Shown in pieces: positions 33,968 to 43,076 of a stretch of 43,992 bases of DNA; position 1 is the stretch's first letter; each line of letters starts with the position of its first letter. Source of the stretch: Betaproteobacteria bacterium SG8_41. Lineage in GTDB: Bacteria; Pseudomonadota; Gammaproteobacteria; Burkholderiales; SG8-41. Both the position numbers and the translations under genes were made by a program. Location of the stretch: contig LJTT01000015.1 of NCBI GenBank assembly GCA_001303585.1, forward strand, positions 1 through 43,992, given 5' to 3'. The notes below the pieces were generated by a model, which saw nothing but the letters and a program-made list of their open reading frames with translations, ran no database searches and was not told the DNA's origin.

Positions 33968-35962
33968 TTATACAAGCCCGCCCAGATTCGCGCGAAGGGC
34001 CGGGAACCAATCACCCAGCAAAGACTGCGGCCAAGGCAGATGCAGCAACTCGTGAAACAGGAAAAAGGCCGCGAGCCAATACGGGGTCACGATCAGCATG
34101 ATGTTCGACCACCGGCTTTTTCCCTCGAATCGCATGTAGGCCATGACGAAAAGGCCCATGGCAGGCAGCATGCCAATCACGCCCACCGCAAACACGAGCC
34201 CCACCAGCCAGAGACCCTGCCCCATCGCCCCGGCCCACGGCACCCTTTCCTTTGATTTTGCCGCAAAGCCGCCGCTGAACCAGCACCACACGAAGTAACC
34301 GGCAATCGCGATCAGCCCAACCACAGCAAGGGCCCTGGGCATCAGACGCGCCGCCGGTTCCCACTCTGCGCTGCTGACCAACACGTAGACAAACAAGGCC
34401 GCGGTGCCAGCCCACATCATGATTTCGGTCGGATTCAGCGGCTGAGCGCTCACCTCTTCGGAGTGCAGGATCTTGGTGTCGGGTCGCCGGCCGCCCCGCA
34501 CATACGAAACCAGTGGCCGGACCAGCATGAATGCAATGATCGCGATCATGATCATTGGCACCGGCCTTAACATCCACTCAAGTCCGTAGCGAAGGTGCGA
34601 GATGAATAGATAATTTTCAACCAACCCGCCGAGCACGAACGCCAGGACAAGAGGCGGCCTCGGCCATCCCCGGGTCTTCATGATCCAGCCAAGCGCCCCG
34701 GAAAGCACCAGCACCACCAGGTCCCCGTAATCCCGCGCGCCCTGAAACGCCCCCACGAGCATGATGCCGAATACCAGGGGCACCAGAATCCCAGCACGGA
34801 CGGTCGCGACCCGTGCGAATTGACCCGCAAACAGAAAACAGGCGCCCGCACCGAGAATATTCGCAATCGCCACGGTCCAGATGAGGGTAAACGTGACATC
34901 AAGGTGCTCGTCCAGCATGTTGGGGCCGGGCGCGATACCGTGAATCAAGAATGCGCCGAGCAGCAGGGCCATGGAGGCCGAACCTGGGACGCCAAAGGCC
35001 ACTGTAGGCACCAACGCTCCCCCCTCCTTTGCATTGTTCGAGCTCTCCGACGCAATGACGCCCCGGACGTCTCCTTTACCGAACGTCTTGGATGCGTCCT
35101 TCACGGAACGCGCGGCGTAGCCATAGGCGACCCAGTCAATCACCGAGGCGCCCACACCGGGAATCGCCCCCAATAATGTCCCAATGGAAGAACAGCGGAT
35201 CACCAGCCACCAGTTCTTGAATACATCGCGCACGCCCTGGAGTTGCTGCCACCGCTCATCCTTGACCTTGTCTCCGGCTATCGAGCCGCGCGATGCGCCC
35301 AGATCAATGATTTCAGGAACCGCGAACAGTCCGAGCGCCAGAGGCACGAGCGGCAGCCCATCCCATAGGTAAGCCAGATCGAATGACCAGCGCAATTGGC
35401 CGGTCTGCGGTTCATCGCCAACCGTCGACAACAAGAGCCCAACGGCCGCCGCGACCATTCCTTTTGCCATGGCACCGCGGGAAAGTGAGACGACAAGCGT
35501 CAAGCCAAGAAGACAAATCGACAACAGCTCCGGGGTGCCCACGGCCAGAATAAATGGCCTCAGGATCGGAATCGATAGCGCCAGAACGAATGCGCCGAAC
35601 AGTCCGCCGCAGACCGAAGCGGTGAAGGCCGCGCCGTAGGCGCGGCTGGCTTCTCCACGACGGGCCATTGGATGGCCATCAAGAATGGTCGCCGCCGAGC
35701 CGACCGTACCGGGCACGCCAAATAGAACCGCGGGAATCGTATCCGAGGTGGTGGTAACCGACTGCACGCCGACCAGGAAAGCCAGCGCAGTATAGGGGTC
35801 CATCGAGAACGTGAAAGGCAGCAACAGGGCCAAGCCCACGAGGCCGCCGATGCCTGGAATCACACCAATAATCAGGCCGAGGAATGTTCCCAGAACGACG
35901 AACATCAGCCGGGTTGGGTCGCTCAGCACACCCAAAGCGGTAATTGCGGCATCCCACACCAT
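33968..35962 (-). CDS. Tripartite tricarboxylate transporter, fused TctA-TctB subunits
   Basis: A 664-residue membrane protein. Residues 1 to about 500 are the large TctA permease (GVIPGIGGLVGLALLLPF near 33-50; DTIPAVLFGVPGTVGSAAT; a second GAIPGVGASVIDW; VAFGVPGSASMALLLGA). TctA proteins are normally about 500 residues. The extra C-terminal 150 residues (from about 515) contain four hydrophobic segments and fit the small TctB subunit (DUF1468), so both membrane subunits appear fused. The substrate is probably a di- or tricarboxylate. Shine-Dalgarno GGAGG precedes ATG 35962. The binding protein is divergent, 233 bp away, so the gap should hold both promoters. Confidence 0.9.
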   Translation of the reverse strand: MVWDAAITALGVLSDPTRLMFVVLGTFLGLIIGVIPGIGGLVGLALLLPFTFSMDPYTALAFLVGVQSVTTTSDTIPAVLFGVPGTVGSAATILDGHPMARRGEASRAYGAAFTASVCGGLFGAFVLALSIPILRPFILAVGTPELLSICLLGLTLVVSLSRGAMAKGMVAAAVGLLLSTVGDEPQTGQLRWSFDLAYLWDGLPLVPLALGLFAVPEIIDLGASRGSIAGDKVKDERWQQLQGVRDVFKNWWLVIRCSSIGTLLGAIPGVGASVIDWVAYGYAARSVKDASKTFGKGDVRGVIASESSNNAKEGGALVPTVAFGVPGSASMALLLGAFLIHGIAPGPNMLDEHLDVTFTLIWTVAIANILGAGACFLFAGQFARVATVRAGILVPLVFGIMLVGAFQGARDYGDLVVLVLSGALGWIMKTRGWPRPPLVLAFVLGGLVENYLFISHLRYGLEWMLRPVPMIMIAIIAFMLVRPLVSYVRGGRRPDTKILHSEEVSAQPLNPTEIMMWAGTAALFVYVLVSSAEWEPAARLMPRALAVVGLIAIAGYFVWCWFSGGFAAKSKERVPWAGAMGQGLWLVGLVFAVGVIGMLPAMGLFVMAYMRFEGKSRWSNIMLIVTPYWLAAFFLFHELLHLPWPQSLLGDWFPALRANLGGLV

Positions 35963-36195
35963 CTACGGATTTCCTCCAACCGGGCGTTCACCACAAACGT
36001 CTTGCAGCCGCACCAGGTTCGTTGATATTGTTTTAATAAAGAAAAGTCCTATTCCCGCTCCGGTTCCAGGCGGCGGGCCAGAACATTCAATCGCCTATCG
36101 GAACCGCGGGGTGAACGCCTTATACTCAAAGAGCTGGCGCTATATTGCAAGATGTATTCAAACAGAAAATTGCAGATAAATGAGGAGGACGTCCA

Positions 36196-37272
36196 ATGAA
36201 ATTCTCTCCAGTATTGAGCAAACTGATGATGTTCGCCGCCGCTACCGCGCTGGGGGTGATCTCGGCTTTTTCGCCCGCGGCAGCCGGTACGGTGGAGGAA
36301 CTGTATAAAGGCAGAGATCTGACGATCCTGCTCGGTCACCCGCCTGGCGGGTCTTACGATCTTTACGGCCAGCTGGCCGCTGCGCATATCGGTCAATATA
36401 TTCCGGGAAATCCGAACGTGATCGTTCAACACATGCCAGGCGGCGGCGGACGTAAAGCAGCAGCCAACTACATGAATAATGTCGCCGCGGACGGGCTGAC
36501 CATCGCGCTGTTGCCCGACACCCTGGCGCATATCCAGTTGCTCACGCCCAAACGCGCCAAATGGGATGCGGCCAAGATCCAGTACATCGGACGATTCGCG
36601 CCCGCCAACGCGGCTTTCGCCGTCCGCAAAGGCGCGCCCGCAACCACAATCGAGGGCATGCGTAAAACGCAGCTCATTGCCGCCTGTACCGGCAAGTCCT
36701 CGCGTAGCGCGCAGATGCCGGCAATGCTGAAGAACGTGGCCGGAATGAAACTCAGACTGATCTGCGGCTATAAAGGCTCGAAAAGGGCCACGTTGGCCGT
36801 TTTGCGCGGCGAGGCAGACCTGGTTTCAAAGAACTGGGCGTCATTCAAATCCGGGGACGGAGCCGAGTTGAAATCCGGCAACCTCAAGATCGTGCTGCAG
36901 GCCGGTTTGCAGCGTGACCCCGATCTCCCGAACGTGCCGCTGCTGCACGAAATTGTCGACGACCCGCAAGCCAAAAAAGTACTTCGCTTCGTTTCTTCCG
37001 GCGCACCAATTGGTCGCTCGCTGATGGCCAAGCCAGGCGTTCCGGACGATGTCGTGAAGGCGCTGCGCGCGGCATTCAAGAAAATGATCAAGGACCCTGC
37101 ATTCCTGGCGGACGCGGCCAAGCGCAAGGCAATCATCAACCCGGCGACGGGCGAAGAGGTAGAGGCGGTCAACCGTGAAATCTTCGAGGTCGACGCCAGT
37201 TTGATCAAGGCCGCCCAGGCCGCCATCAGCACCAAGGGCGCTGAAAGCGTCAAGGAGACGAAGAAAAAGTAA
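36196..37272 (+). CDS. Tripartite tricarboxylate transporter binding protein (Bug/TctC family)
   Basis: A 358-residue periplasmic solute-binding protein. Signal peptide at about 1-30 (ending SPAAAG). The Bug-family pattern follows: TILLGHPPGGSYDLYGQ, N-P-N-V-I-V-Q-H-M-P-G-G-G-G, and the C-terminal PGVPDDVVKALRAAFKKMIKDP. It probably delivers a carboxylate to the divergently encoded TctA-TctB fusion. Shine-Dalgarno GAGGAGG is strong. The Lys-rich tail (KETKKK) is unremarkable. Confidence 0.93.
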   Translation: MKFSPVLSKLMMFAAATALGVISAFSPAAAGTVEELYKGRDLTILLGHPPGGSYDLYGQLAAAHIGQYIPGNPNVIVQHMPGGGGRKAAANYMNNVAADGLTIALLPDTLAHIQLLTPKRAKWDAAKIQYIGRFAPANAAFAVRKGAPATTIEGMRKTQLIAACTGKSSRSAQMPAMLKNVAGMKLRLICGYKGSKRATLAVLRGEADLVSKNWASFKSGDGAELKSGNLKIVLQAGLQRDPDLPNVPLLHEIVDDPQAKKVLRFVSSGAPIGRSLMAKPGVPDDVVKALRAAFKKMIKDPAFLADAAKRKAIINPATGEEVEAVNREIFEVDASLIKAAQAAISTKGAESVKETKKK

Positions 37273-37305
37273 GGAAAAAACCGCGCTCGGATCGGTCTCT
37301 GGCGC

Positions 37306-37338
37306 AAAAAAAGGGGCTCTTGGAGCCCCTTTTTGTTT
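37306..37338. terminator. Bidirectional terminator between the Bug gene and csp
   Basis: GGGGCTC (37313-37319) pairs with GAGCCCC (37323-37329) around TTG, extended by A-T pairs, with seven As on the left and TTTTTGTTT on the right. It serves the convergent genes on both strands. Confidence 0.95.
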
Positions 37339-37352
37339 GCAACGGGCTGCGC

Positions 37353-37556
37353 TTACAGCGGCTTGATGGCAGCCGCCTTCATGCCTTTCGGGCCGCGCGC
37401 CACCTCGAATTCGACGCGCTGCCGCTCCTTGAGCGATTTGTAGCCGTTGCCCTGAATTTCCGAAAAATGGGCAAAAACGTCCTCGCTGCCGTCATCCGGT
37501 GTGATGAACCCGAAACCCTTCGCTTCGTTGAACCACTTCACGATTCCTGTTGCCAT
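37353..37556 (-). CDS. Cold-shock protein (CspA family)
   Basis: A 67-residue single-OB-fold protein with both RNA-binding motifs, KGFGFI (RNP1) and VFAHF (RNP2), and the [17 protein letters not shown] start typical of CspA. It binds single-stranded nucleic acid and acts as an RNA chaperone. Shine-Dalgarno GGAG lies 4 bp before the ATG at 37556. Convergent with the Bug gene. Confidence 0.96.
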   Translation of the reverse strand: MATGIVKWFNEAKGFGFITPDDGSEDVFAHFSEIQGNGYKSLKERQRVEFEVARGPKGMKAAAIKPL

Positions 37557-37806
37557 GTGCTCTCCAAAAAAAACGTACTAATCACGAGCGTGTGCTCGCG
37601 GCCTGCAAACGAATCAAAGGAAGTGGTTGAGAACTGAAGGCACCCCGCCATACAGCGCAGAGTCTACGGATCAACAAAACACCGATTGAATCGACTGCGG
37701 CGCGAACGATACCGGTATTCCGTAGCGTTGGCAACTCCCGCCCTTTGCGGCGACACCGTCGCAGCCAGCCTGCACCGCACTGCCGGATCATCCCGGACGA
37801 GCCGCC
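37557..37806 (-). other. Leader/upstream region of the cold-shock gene
   Basis: 250 bp between csp and the DUF2726 gene. It should hold the csp promoter and, by analogy with cspA genes, a structured untranslated leader. GTGTGCTCGCGG and similar short dyads are present, but I cannot assign a promoter or thermosensor with confidence. No gene is visible. Confidence 0.35.
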
Positions 37807-38391
37807 TCAGCGGCGAAAGAGGGCGCGTATTTCATCGCGTCGTGGCAGCGCCCTGGGGTCGAGTTCAATGAGGCGGATACCGGCGCTCTTCAGGCACTCC
37901 GCCTTCAGTTCGCGCTCGGGTGCTGCATTCTCCTGATTCAATTCGATCGCCGCGACCACACGCAAGTCTTTGTCACAAATAACAAAATCCAACTCGTGCT
38001 GAGCCAGCCGCCGCAGCCGTTGTTCGCGCTCGAAACCCAGGACCGTCCCGCCCGCCGTGACCACCGCCGCCAGGGCAACGTGTACGTATATCTCGTGGTC
38101 ACGGCGCAGCGCGCTCTTTAGCAGGTAGTAGACAACGGCCTCGGCTTGCGAGAGAAAACGGTCGCGCGGCGCCCATGAAGGTCCCTGGCGCACCGGCTCG
38201 AGCTTTTTCGCTGGCGCCGCTCCCGGCTCCGACTCCCCCTCCCCGGCGACTGCATTGCGCTGGCTCTCGGCCATCAAAAGCGCCAGACGCTCCTGTCTTA
38301 CGGCCTCCTTCTCGGCTGCCTTGCGGTGGTACGCCCACAGGACGTAGCCGAGGAGCGCGAACGGTACCAGCGCGACCAGGTAATAGATCAA
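37807..38391 (-). CDS. Membrane-anchored DUF2726 protein
   Basis: A 194-residue protein. Residues 1-20 are a membrane helix, followed by a basic, charged linker. A DUF2726 domain (about 75-190) begins FLSQAEAVVYYLLKSAL. E132-L-D-F-V-I-C-D and A-A-I-E-L-N resemble the acidic residues of PD-(D/E)xK nuclease-like folds, but activity is unproven. The start is a TTG at 38391, three bases after the stop of the upstream dehydrogenase gene and preceded by GGAG inside that gene; this implies coupling. No closer ATG exists near the membrane helix. Confidence 0.82.
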   Translation of the reverse strand: MIYYLVALVPFALLGYVLWAYHRKAAEKEAVRQERLALLMAESQRNAVAGEGESEPGAAPAKKLEPVRQGPSWAPRDRFLSQAEAVVYYLLKSALRRDHEIYVHVALAAVVTAGGTVLGFEREQRLRRLAQHELDFVICDKDLRVVAAIELNQENAAPERELKAECLKSAGIRLIELDPRALPRRDEIRALFRR

Positions 38392-38394
38392 AAG

Positions 38395-39633
38395 CTAGCG
38401 CTCCACCGCCTTCGCGGTATCCAGCAAGCGCAAGCCCCGCCGCGCGGGATCTGCCACGCGCAGCGCAAAGTCCGGCGCACGCAGAATCTCCGGGTTGAGA
38501 TCGGCAATGCTGCGGGCGCCAATGAGCGCCATTACGCGGTCGATTTCCTCGCGAAAAATCGTGAGCGCCCGCCGTGCGCCCGTTTCCCCGCCCGAGGCAA
38601 CCCCGTAGAGCGTGGGACGCCCGATCTGCACCGCGTTCGCGCCCATGGCAAGCGCCTTGACCACATCCGACCCGCGCCGGAAACCGCTGTCGACCAGCAC
38701 CGTCAAACGCTTGCCGACCGCATCGACGATCTCCGGAAGCACCTCAATCGGCGACAGAATCCCGTCGAGATTGCGTCCGCCATGGTTTGACACCACCACG
38801 CCATCGGCACCGCAGTCCGCCGCCAGCATGGCGTCCTGCGGGTGGAGGACCCCCTTTACGATGAGAATGTTCGGCCACATCCGGCGCAGGTCGCGCAGGT
38901 CGTCCCAGTTGAGCGAGTCATTGCGCATCTGAGAGCGGCCCATGGGCCGCGCGGTGACGCGATGCTTGATCTCGCTCGGATAGTTCTCGTAACGCGGCAT
39001 ACCGGTCGTCAGCACGTATTTGGCCAACACCCCGGCCAACCAGCGCGGGTGCATCAAAACATCGGTGATATTGCGGCGCGTGAAACTGAAGGGAATCGTG
39101 AATCCGTTACGCAGGTTGTACTCCCGGTTGCCCGAGGCGACCCCATCGACGGTCACGACAAGCGCCTTGAAGCCGGCGGCACGCGCGCGCTCAACCAGCT
39201 GGTGCGAGAGCTTGCGGTCCGGCCACATGTAGAGCTGGAACCAGAGCGGTATGCCTGACACGGACTCGGCCACCTTTTCCATGGAGGTCGTCGAGCCGGT
39301 CGCCAGCGTGAAGGGCACGCCGGCATCCGCTGCCGCGCGCGCGAGATGAATCTCGCCGTGATGCCACATGAGTCCGGCCGTGCCGGTCGGCGCGATAATG
39401 ACCGGCATCTTCTGCTTCTGGCCGAACAGGGTGATTTCCTGGCTGCGACCGGATACATCGACCAGCGTGCGCGGGTGAAAACGAATGCGCTCGAATACGG
39501 CCCGGTTATTTCGCAGCGACACCTCGTCCTCCGTTCCCCGGTCGACGAACTCGAACAACCCTTTGGGCAGCCTTCGGCGCGCAATCTCGCGCAGATCCTC
39601 AATGTTGTACGCCCTGTCGACTGCGTGGGTCAT
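38395..39633 (-). CDS. FMN-dependent alpha-hydroxy-acid dehydrogenase (LldD family)
   Basis: A 412-residue flavoenzyme that oxidises 2-hydroxy acids such as L-lactate, glycolate or mandelate. N-terminal PKGLFEFVDRGTEDE and IAPTGTAGLMWHHGE belong to the FMN-binding barrel. VVVSNHGGRNLDG contains the catalytic histidine, and LVDSGFRRGSDVVKALAMGANAVQIGRP the phosphate-binding part. Substrate unknown; LldD-like is most probable. Shine-Dalgarno GGGGAG precedes ATG 39633. It is followed at once by the DUF2726 gene. Confidence 0.92.
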   Translation of the reverse strand: MTHAVDRAYNIEDLREIARRRLPKGLFEFVDRGTEDEVSLRNNRAVFERIRFHPRTLVDVSGRSQEITLFGQKQKMPVIIAPTGTAGLMWHHGEIHLARAAADAGVPFTLATGSTTSMEKVAESVSGIPLWFQLYMWPDRKLSHQLVERARAAGFKALVVTVDGVASGNREYNLRNGFTIPFSFTRRNITDVLMHPRWLAGVLAKYVLTTGMPRYENYPSEIKHRVTARPMGRSQMRNDSLNWDDLRDLRRMWPNILIVKGVLHPQDAMLAADCGADGVVVSNHGGRNLDGILSPIEVLPEIVDAVGKRLTVLVDSGFRRGSDVVKALAMGANAVQIGRPTLYGVASGGETGARRALTIFREEIDRVMALIGARSIADLNPEILRAPDFALRVADPARRGLRLLDTAKAVER

Positions 39634-39762
39634 GGTGCAGCTCCCCGTGATCGTGAGCCCTTTGGGGCATTCTAGGTCGTTGGAATATTAAGGGAAATCC
39701 GGATGCTGCGCCAGACGGCGCGTCGCGAAGAAAGAAAACTCGCGTGGCACCTGTGACAGACA

Positions 39763-42333
39763 TCACACCGACATGCGCTGAGCCTGCAGGAATTTGTAAA
39801 ACTCGAACCAGAGCAGTCCGGCTACCGCCGCCCCTACGCACAGCATCAGGTCGGTAATCGGCAAGGGCGCAAAACTGAACAACTCGCGCATCTGCGGCAG
39901 ATACAAGGCTGCCGCCATGCCTGCCAATGCGCCGCTGATGACCCACCACAGCGCCGGGTTCGGAAACCGCAGCATCGCCAGAATTGAACGCGTGCCGGAA
40001 CGGTTGCCCAGTATCAAACCGATATTGCCGAGAACGATAGTGGTGAACGCCATCGCCCGGGCGGTCGACTCGCCGCTGCCGCGATCCAGCGCGACACCAT
40101 AAACAAGCGCTGCGACGAGCAGCATTATCACCCCCTGCGTCAATGCGACCGTGACTCTGCGCCGGCTGAAAATCAGTTCGTCCGTGCGGCGCGGTGGCCG
40201 GGACATGACTTCCTCGTCCGCCGCCTCGGCCTCGAAGGCAATGGAACAGGTCGGGTCGATCACGAACTCGAAGAACACGATGTGCACCGGAAAAAAGGCC
40301 ATCGGCCACCCGAACACCAGCGCTACCACGGCCATGCCCCAGATCGGCACGTGCACCGCCAGAAGATAGGACAGCGCGTTGCAGGCGTTCCGGTAGATGC
40401 GGCGCCCCAGCCGCACGGTTTTCACGATGGAGTCGAAGTCGTCGTCGAGCAGCACGAGCGCGGCGGCCTCGCGGGCCACGTCCGAGCCGCGGCCGCCCAT
40501 TGCGATACCGATATGCGCACTCTTCAGGGCCGGCGCATCGTTGACCCCGTCTCCCGTCATCGCAACGATTTCGCCATTGTCCTTGAGCGCATCGACCAGG
40601 CGCAGCTTCTGCTCAGGCATGACGCGCGCGAAGATATTTACGCTCCGGACGCGCCGCCGAAGCTCGTCGTCGCTCATGTCCGAGAGCTCGTTTCCGGTCA
40701 TCACGACATTCGCCGGCGCGAGGCCTATTTCGCGCGCGATTGCCTGCGCGGTGACCGGGTAATCGCCGGTGATCATGATGACCCGAATACCAGCGCGGTA
40801 GCAGTCCCCCAGAGCCGCCCGCACTGTCGGGCGAATCGGGTCCGCCAAACCTACCAGCCCTAACCACTCCAGCTCGAACTCGGACGGCTGCTGCGGCCAC
40901 TCGTTGCCCGAAAAGCGTACGCGGGCGACCCCGAGCACGCGCAGCCCGTCGCGCGCCATCTGCTCGACCAGCACGCGCTCGCGTTCCCAGGCGGCGGCGT
41001 CGAGCTTGCAGAGCTGAGCCACCATTTCCGGAGCGCCTTTCACCGCCACAACGTGGTCATTTCCAGCCCCAGTCCGCCAGGCGTGGGTATGGGCGGGAAC
41101 CTCCGGTGAGAGCGGATACTCCTTCACGAGCGCCCAACGTGCGTGCCGCGCGCGGCGCTCGTCCAGATGAAAGTCCCCCAGCTCCGTGAGCGCACGGTCC
41201 ATTGGGTCCAGCGGATTTATCTCGCTCGCCAGGACAGCGTGTTCGAGTACGTCATGAAACGCCTTGGGCAGATCGTCCTCGACGGCCCTGACGTCGTGCA
41301 GGTTCCCGCCGGCGGCGAGCTTCCTCACCATCATGCGATTGAGGGTCAGCGTGCCGGTCTTGTCCACGCACAGCACGGTTGCTGCGCCGAGCGCTTCAAT
41401 GACGGGAACGCGGCGCGTCAGCACACGGCTCCTCGATATGCGCCACGCCCCAAGCGCGAGAAACACCACCACTACCACGAGGAACTCCTCCGGGATGATG
41501 GCGATCGCCAGCGTAATGCCCGCGAGCATCCCGTCCAGCCATGAGGCGCGCACCAACCCGTACGCGACCGCGACCACTGCCGCCAGGGCAAGGCCGAACA
41601 CGGTCAGGTATCGCGTGACCGACCGAATCTCGCGCTGCATCGGCGTGGGCTCTCCCTCGATGCTCTGCAGCCTCTTGCCGATTTTCCCCATCTCGGTAGC
41701 CATGCCTGTCGCGACGGCCTTCGCGATTCCCTGCCCTTGGACCAGCATGGTCCCCGAGTAGACGAATGGAAGATTGTCGCCGCCCGGACGCCCGATGACG
41801 TCGCTTTCCTTGCCGGCCGATTTGCCCACGGGCACCGACTCGCCAGTCAGTAACGACTCATCGGCCCTCAGATCGTGGCAATCGAGTAAGATTGCATCCG
41901 CTGGCACGCGGTCGCCCTCTTCCAAGATCAGGATGTCGCCACGCACGACCTCCCGCCCGGCAACCCGCTGCATGCGCCCATCGCGCACCACCCGCGCACG
42001 CGGGCTGGAGAGGTCACGCAGCGCCTCCAAAGCACGCTCGGTCTTGCGCTCCTGGTAGATCGTGATCGCAATCATCACGAGCACCGAGACGATCAGCACC
42101 AGAGCGCCTTTCAGATCTCCGAGCATGAAGTAGATGAGGCTTGCCCCCACCAGCAAGGCGAAGATCGGTTCGCGCACTACATCGAGCGCGATCGCCGCCA
42201 CGCCGCGGCGGCGGCTCACCGGCAGGTCGTTGTAGCCCTCGGCTGAGAGCCGGGCCGCAGCTTCGGCCGCCGTAAGTCCGGCAATGGCCGGAGATTCGCT
42301 GTCGCCCGCCCCGCCGGACATGACCGACCCCAT
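39763..42333 (-). CDS. Cation-translocating P-type ATPase (P2-like, PEEF class)
   Basis: An 856-residue ion pump. Actuator TGES (163-166), phosphorylation site D324-K-T-G-T, and hinge MTGDGVNDAP are intact. An N-terminal cation-ATPase domain (about 15-60) precedes the first helix pair. The ion-binding helix 4 reads I280-P-E-E-F-L-V-V-V-V-V-F, not the PEGLP of calcium or PEGLL of Na/K pumps. Helix 6 has FEFVIDPTCSIAFE. The ion is therefore not predictable. Two starts are possible (42333, 42321). It begins 4 bp after the LOG gene stop, so they are co-transcribed. Confidence 0.93.
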   Translation of the reverse strand: MGSVMSGGAGDSESPAIAGLTAAEAAARLSAEGYNDLPVSRRRGVAAIALDVVREPIFALLVGASLIYFMLGDLKGALVLIVSVLVMIAITIYQERKTERALEALRDLSSPRARVVRDGRMQRVAGREVVRGDILILEEGDRVPADAILLDCHDLRADESLLTGESVPVGKSAGKESDVIGRPGGDNLPFVYSGTMLVQGQGIAKAVATGMATEMGKIGKRLQSIEGEPTPMQREIRSVTRYLTVFGLALAAVVAVAYGLVRASWLDGMLAGITLAIAIIPEEFLVVVVVFLALGAWRISRSRVLTRRVPVIEALGAATVLCVDKTGTLTLNRMMVRKLAAGGNLHDVRAVEDDLPKAFHDVLEHAVLASEINPLDPMDRALTELGDFHLDERRARHARWALVKEYPLSPEVPAHTHAWRTGAGNDHVVAVKGAPEMVAQLCKLDAAAWERERVLVEQMARDGLRVLGVARVRFSGNEWPQQPSEFELEWLGLVGLADPIRPTVRAALGDCYRAGIRVIMITGDYPVTAQAIAREIGLAPANVVMTGNELSDMSDDELRRRVRSVNIFARVMPEQKLRLVDALKDNGEIVAMTGDGVNDAPALKSAHIGIAMGGRGSDVAREAAALVLLDDDFDSIVKTVRLGRRIYRNACNALSYLLAVHVPIWGMAVVALVFGWPMAFFPVHIVFFEFVIDPTCSIAFEAEAADEEVMSRPPRRTDELIFSRRRVTVALTQGVIMLLVAALVYGVALDRGSGESTARAMAFTTIVLGNIGLILGNRSGTRSILAMLRFPNPALWWVISGALAGMAAALYLPQMRELFSFAPLPITDLMLCVGAAVAGLLWFEFYKFLQAQRMSV

Positions 42334-42337
42334 CCGA

Positions 42338-42919
42338 TTACCGGGAACCGTGACTGACCCACTTGCTGGCTGCGGGAGGCGGCTCGTTGGCGAGCCGCTC
42401 CAGCAGCCTGTCGGAATCGACTTCGGCTATCAGCATCGAACGATGTTCGGGCATCACGAACCGCTCCGCCACCGCGTGATCGAGGAACGCCATGAGCCGA
42501 TCGAAATAATTCCCGGCATCGAGCACGCCGCACGGCTTGCGATGGAAACCAAGCTGGGTCCAGGTCAGCATCTCGAACAGTTCGTCGAGCGTGCCCATTC
42601 CCCCCGGGAGCGCGATGAAGGCGTCAGAGAGCTGCGCCATCAGCGCCTTGCGCTCGTTCATGGTCTCCACGATATGCAGCTCGGTGAGCCCCGTGTGGAC
42701 GAGTTCCCGCTCGAGCAGCCGACGGGGCGTGACGCCAATGACGTGGCCGCCTGCCGCTAGCACGGCATCGCCCAGGACTCCCATCAGCCCGATGCTGCCA
42801 CCGCCATAGACGAGCCGAAGCCCGCGACGCACCATGGCCGCGGCCAAGGCGCGCGCTGCCGCACTGTAGACGTCTCCATTGCCCGTGTTGGAACCGCAAA
42901 ACACGCAGACGCTTTGCAA
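42338..42919 (-). CDS. LOG-family protein (TIGR00730; nucleotide 5'-monophosphate phosphoribohydrolase-like)
   Basis: A 193-residue Rossmann protein with the LOG signatures G39-G-G-S-I-G-L-M-G47, M87-N-E-R-K and P105-G-G-M-G-T-L-D-E113. Family members cleave N6-modified AMP (cytokinin activation in plants) or other nucleotide monophosphates. The start is a TTG at 42919 preceded by GGGAG; no suitable ATG is nearby, and homology begins here. First gene of the pair with the P-type ATPase. Confidence 0.92.
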   Translation of the reverse strand: MQSVCVFCGSNTGNGDVYSAAARALAAAMVRRGLRLVYGGGSIGLMGVLGDAVLAAGGHVIGVTPRRLLERELVHTGLTELHIVETMNERKALMAQLSDAFIALPGGMGTLDELFEMLTWTQLGFHRKPCGVLDAGNYFDRLMAFLDHAVAERFVMPEHRSMLIAEVDSDRLLERLANEPPPAASKWVSHGSR

Positions 42920-43076
42920 AGCCGTTTCTCCCGAAAATGGCGATTTTAAGCGATCGGCTGCCCAATCCTTTGCGCTGGATCAAGCACTTGCAGGAGCACT
43001 ACACTTTTTAACCCCGTGCGTGGTAGCGATCCGTTTACACCAGGGACACGATGTTCCATAGCTGAAAGGAGATGAC

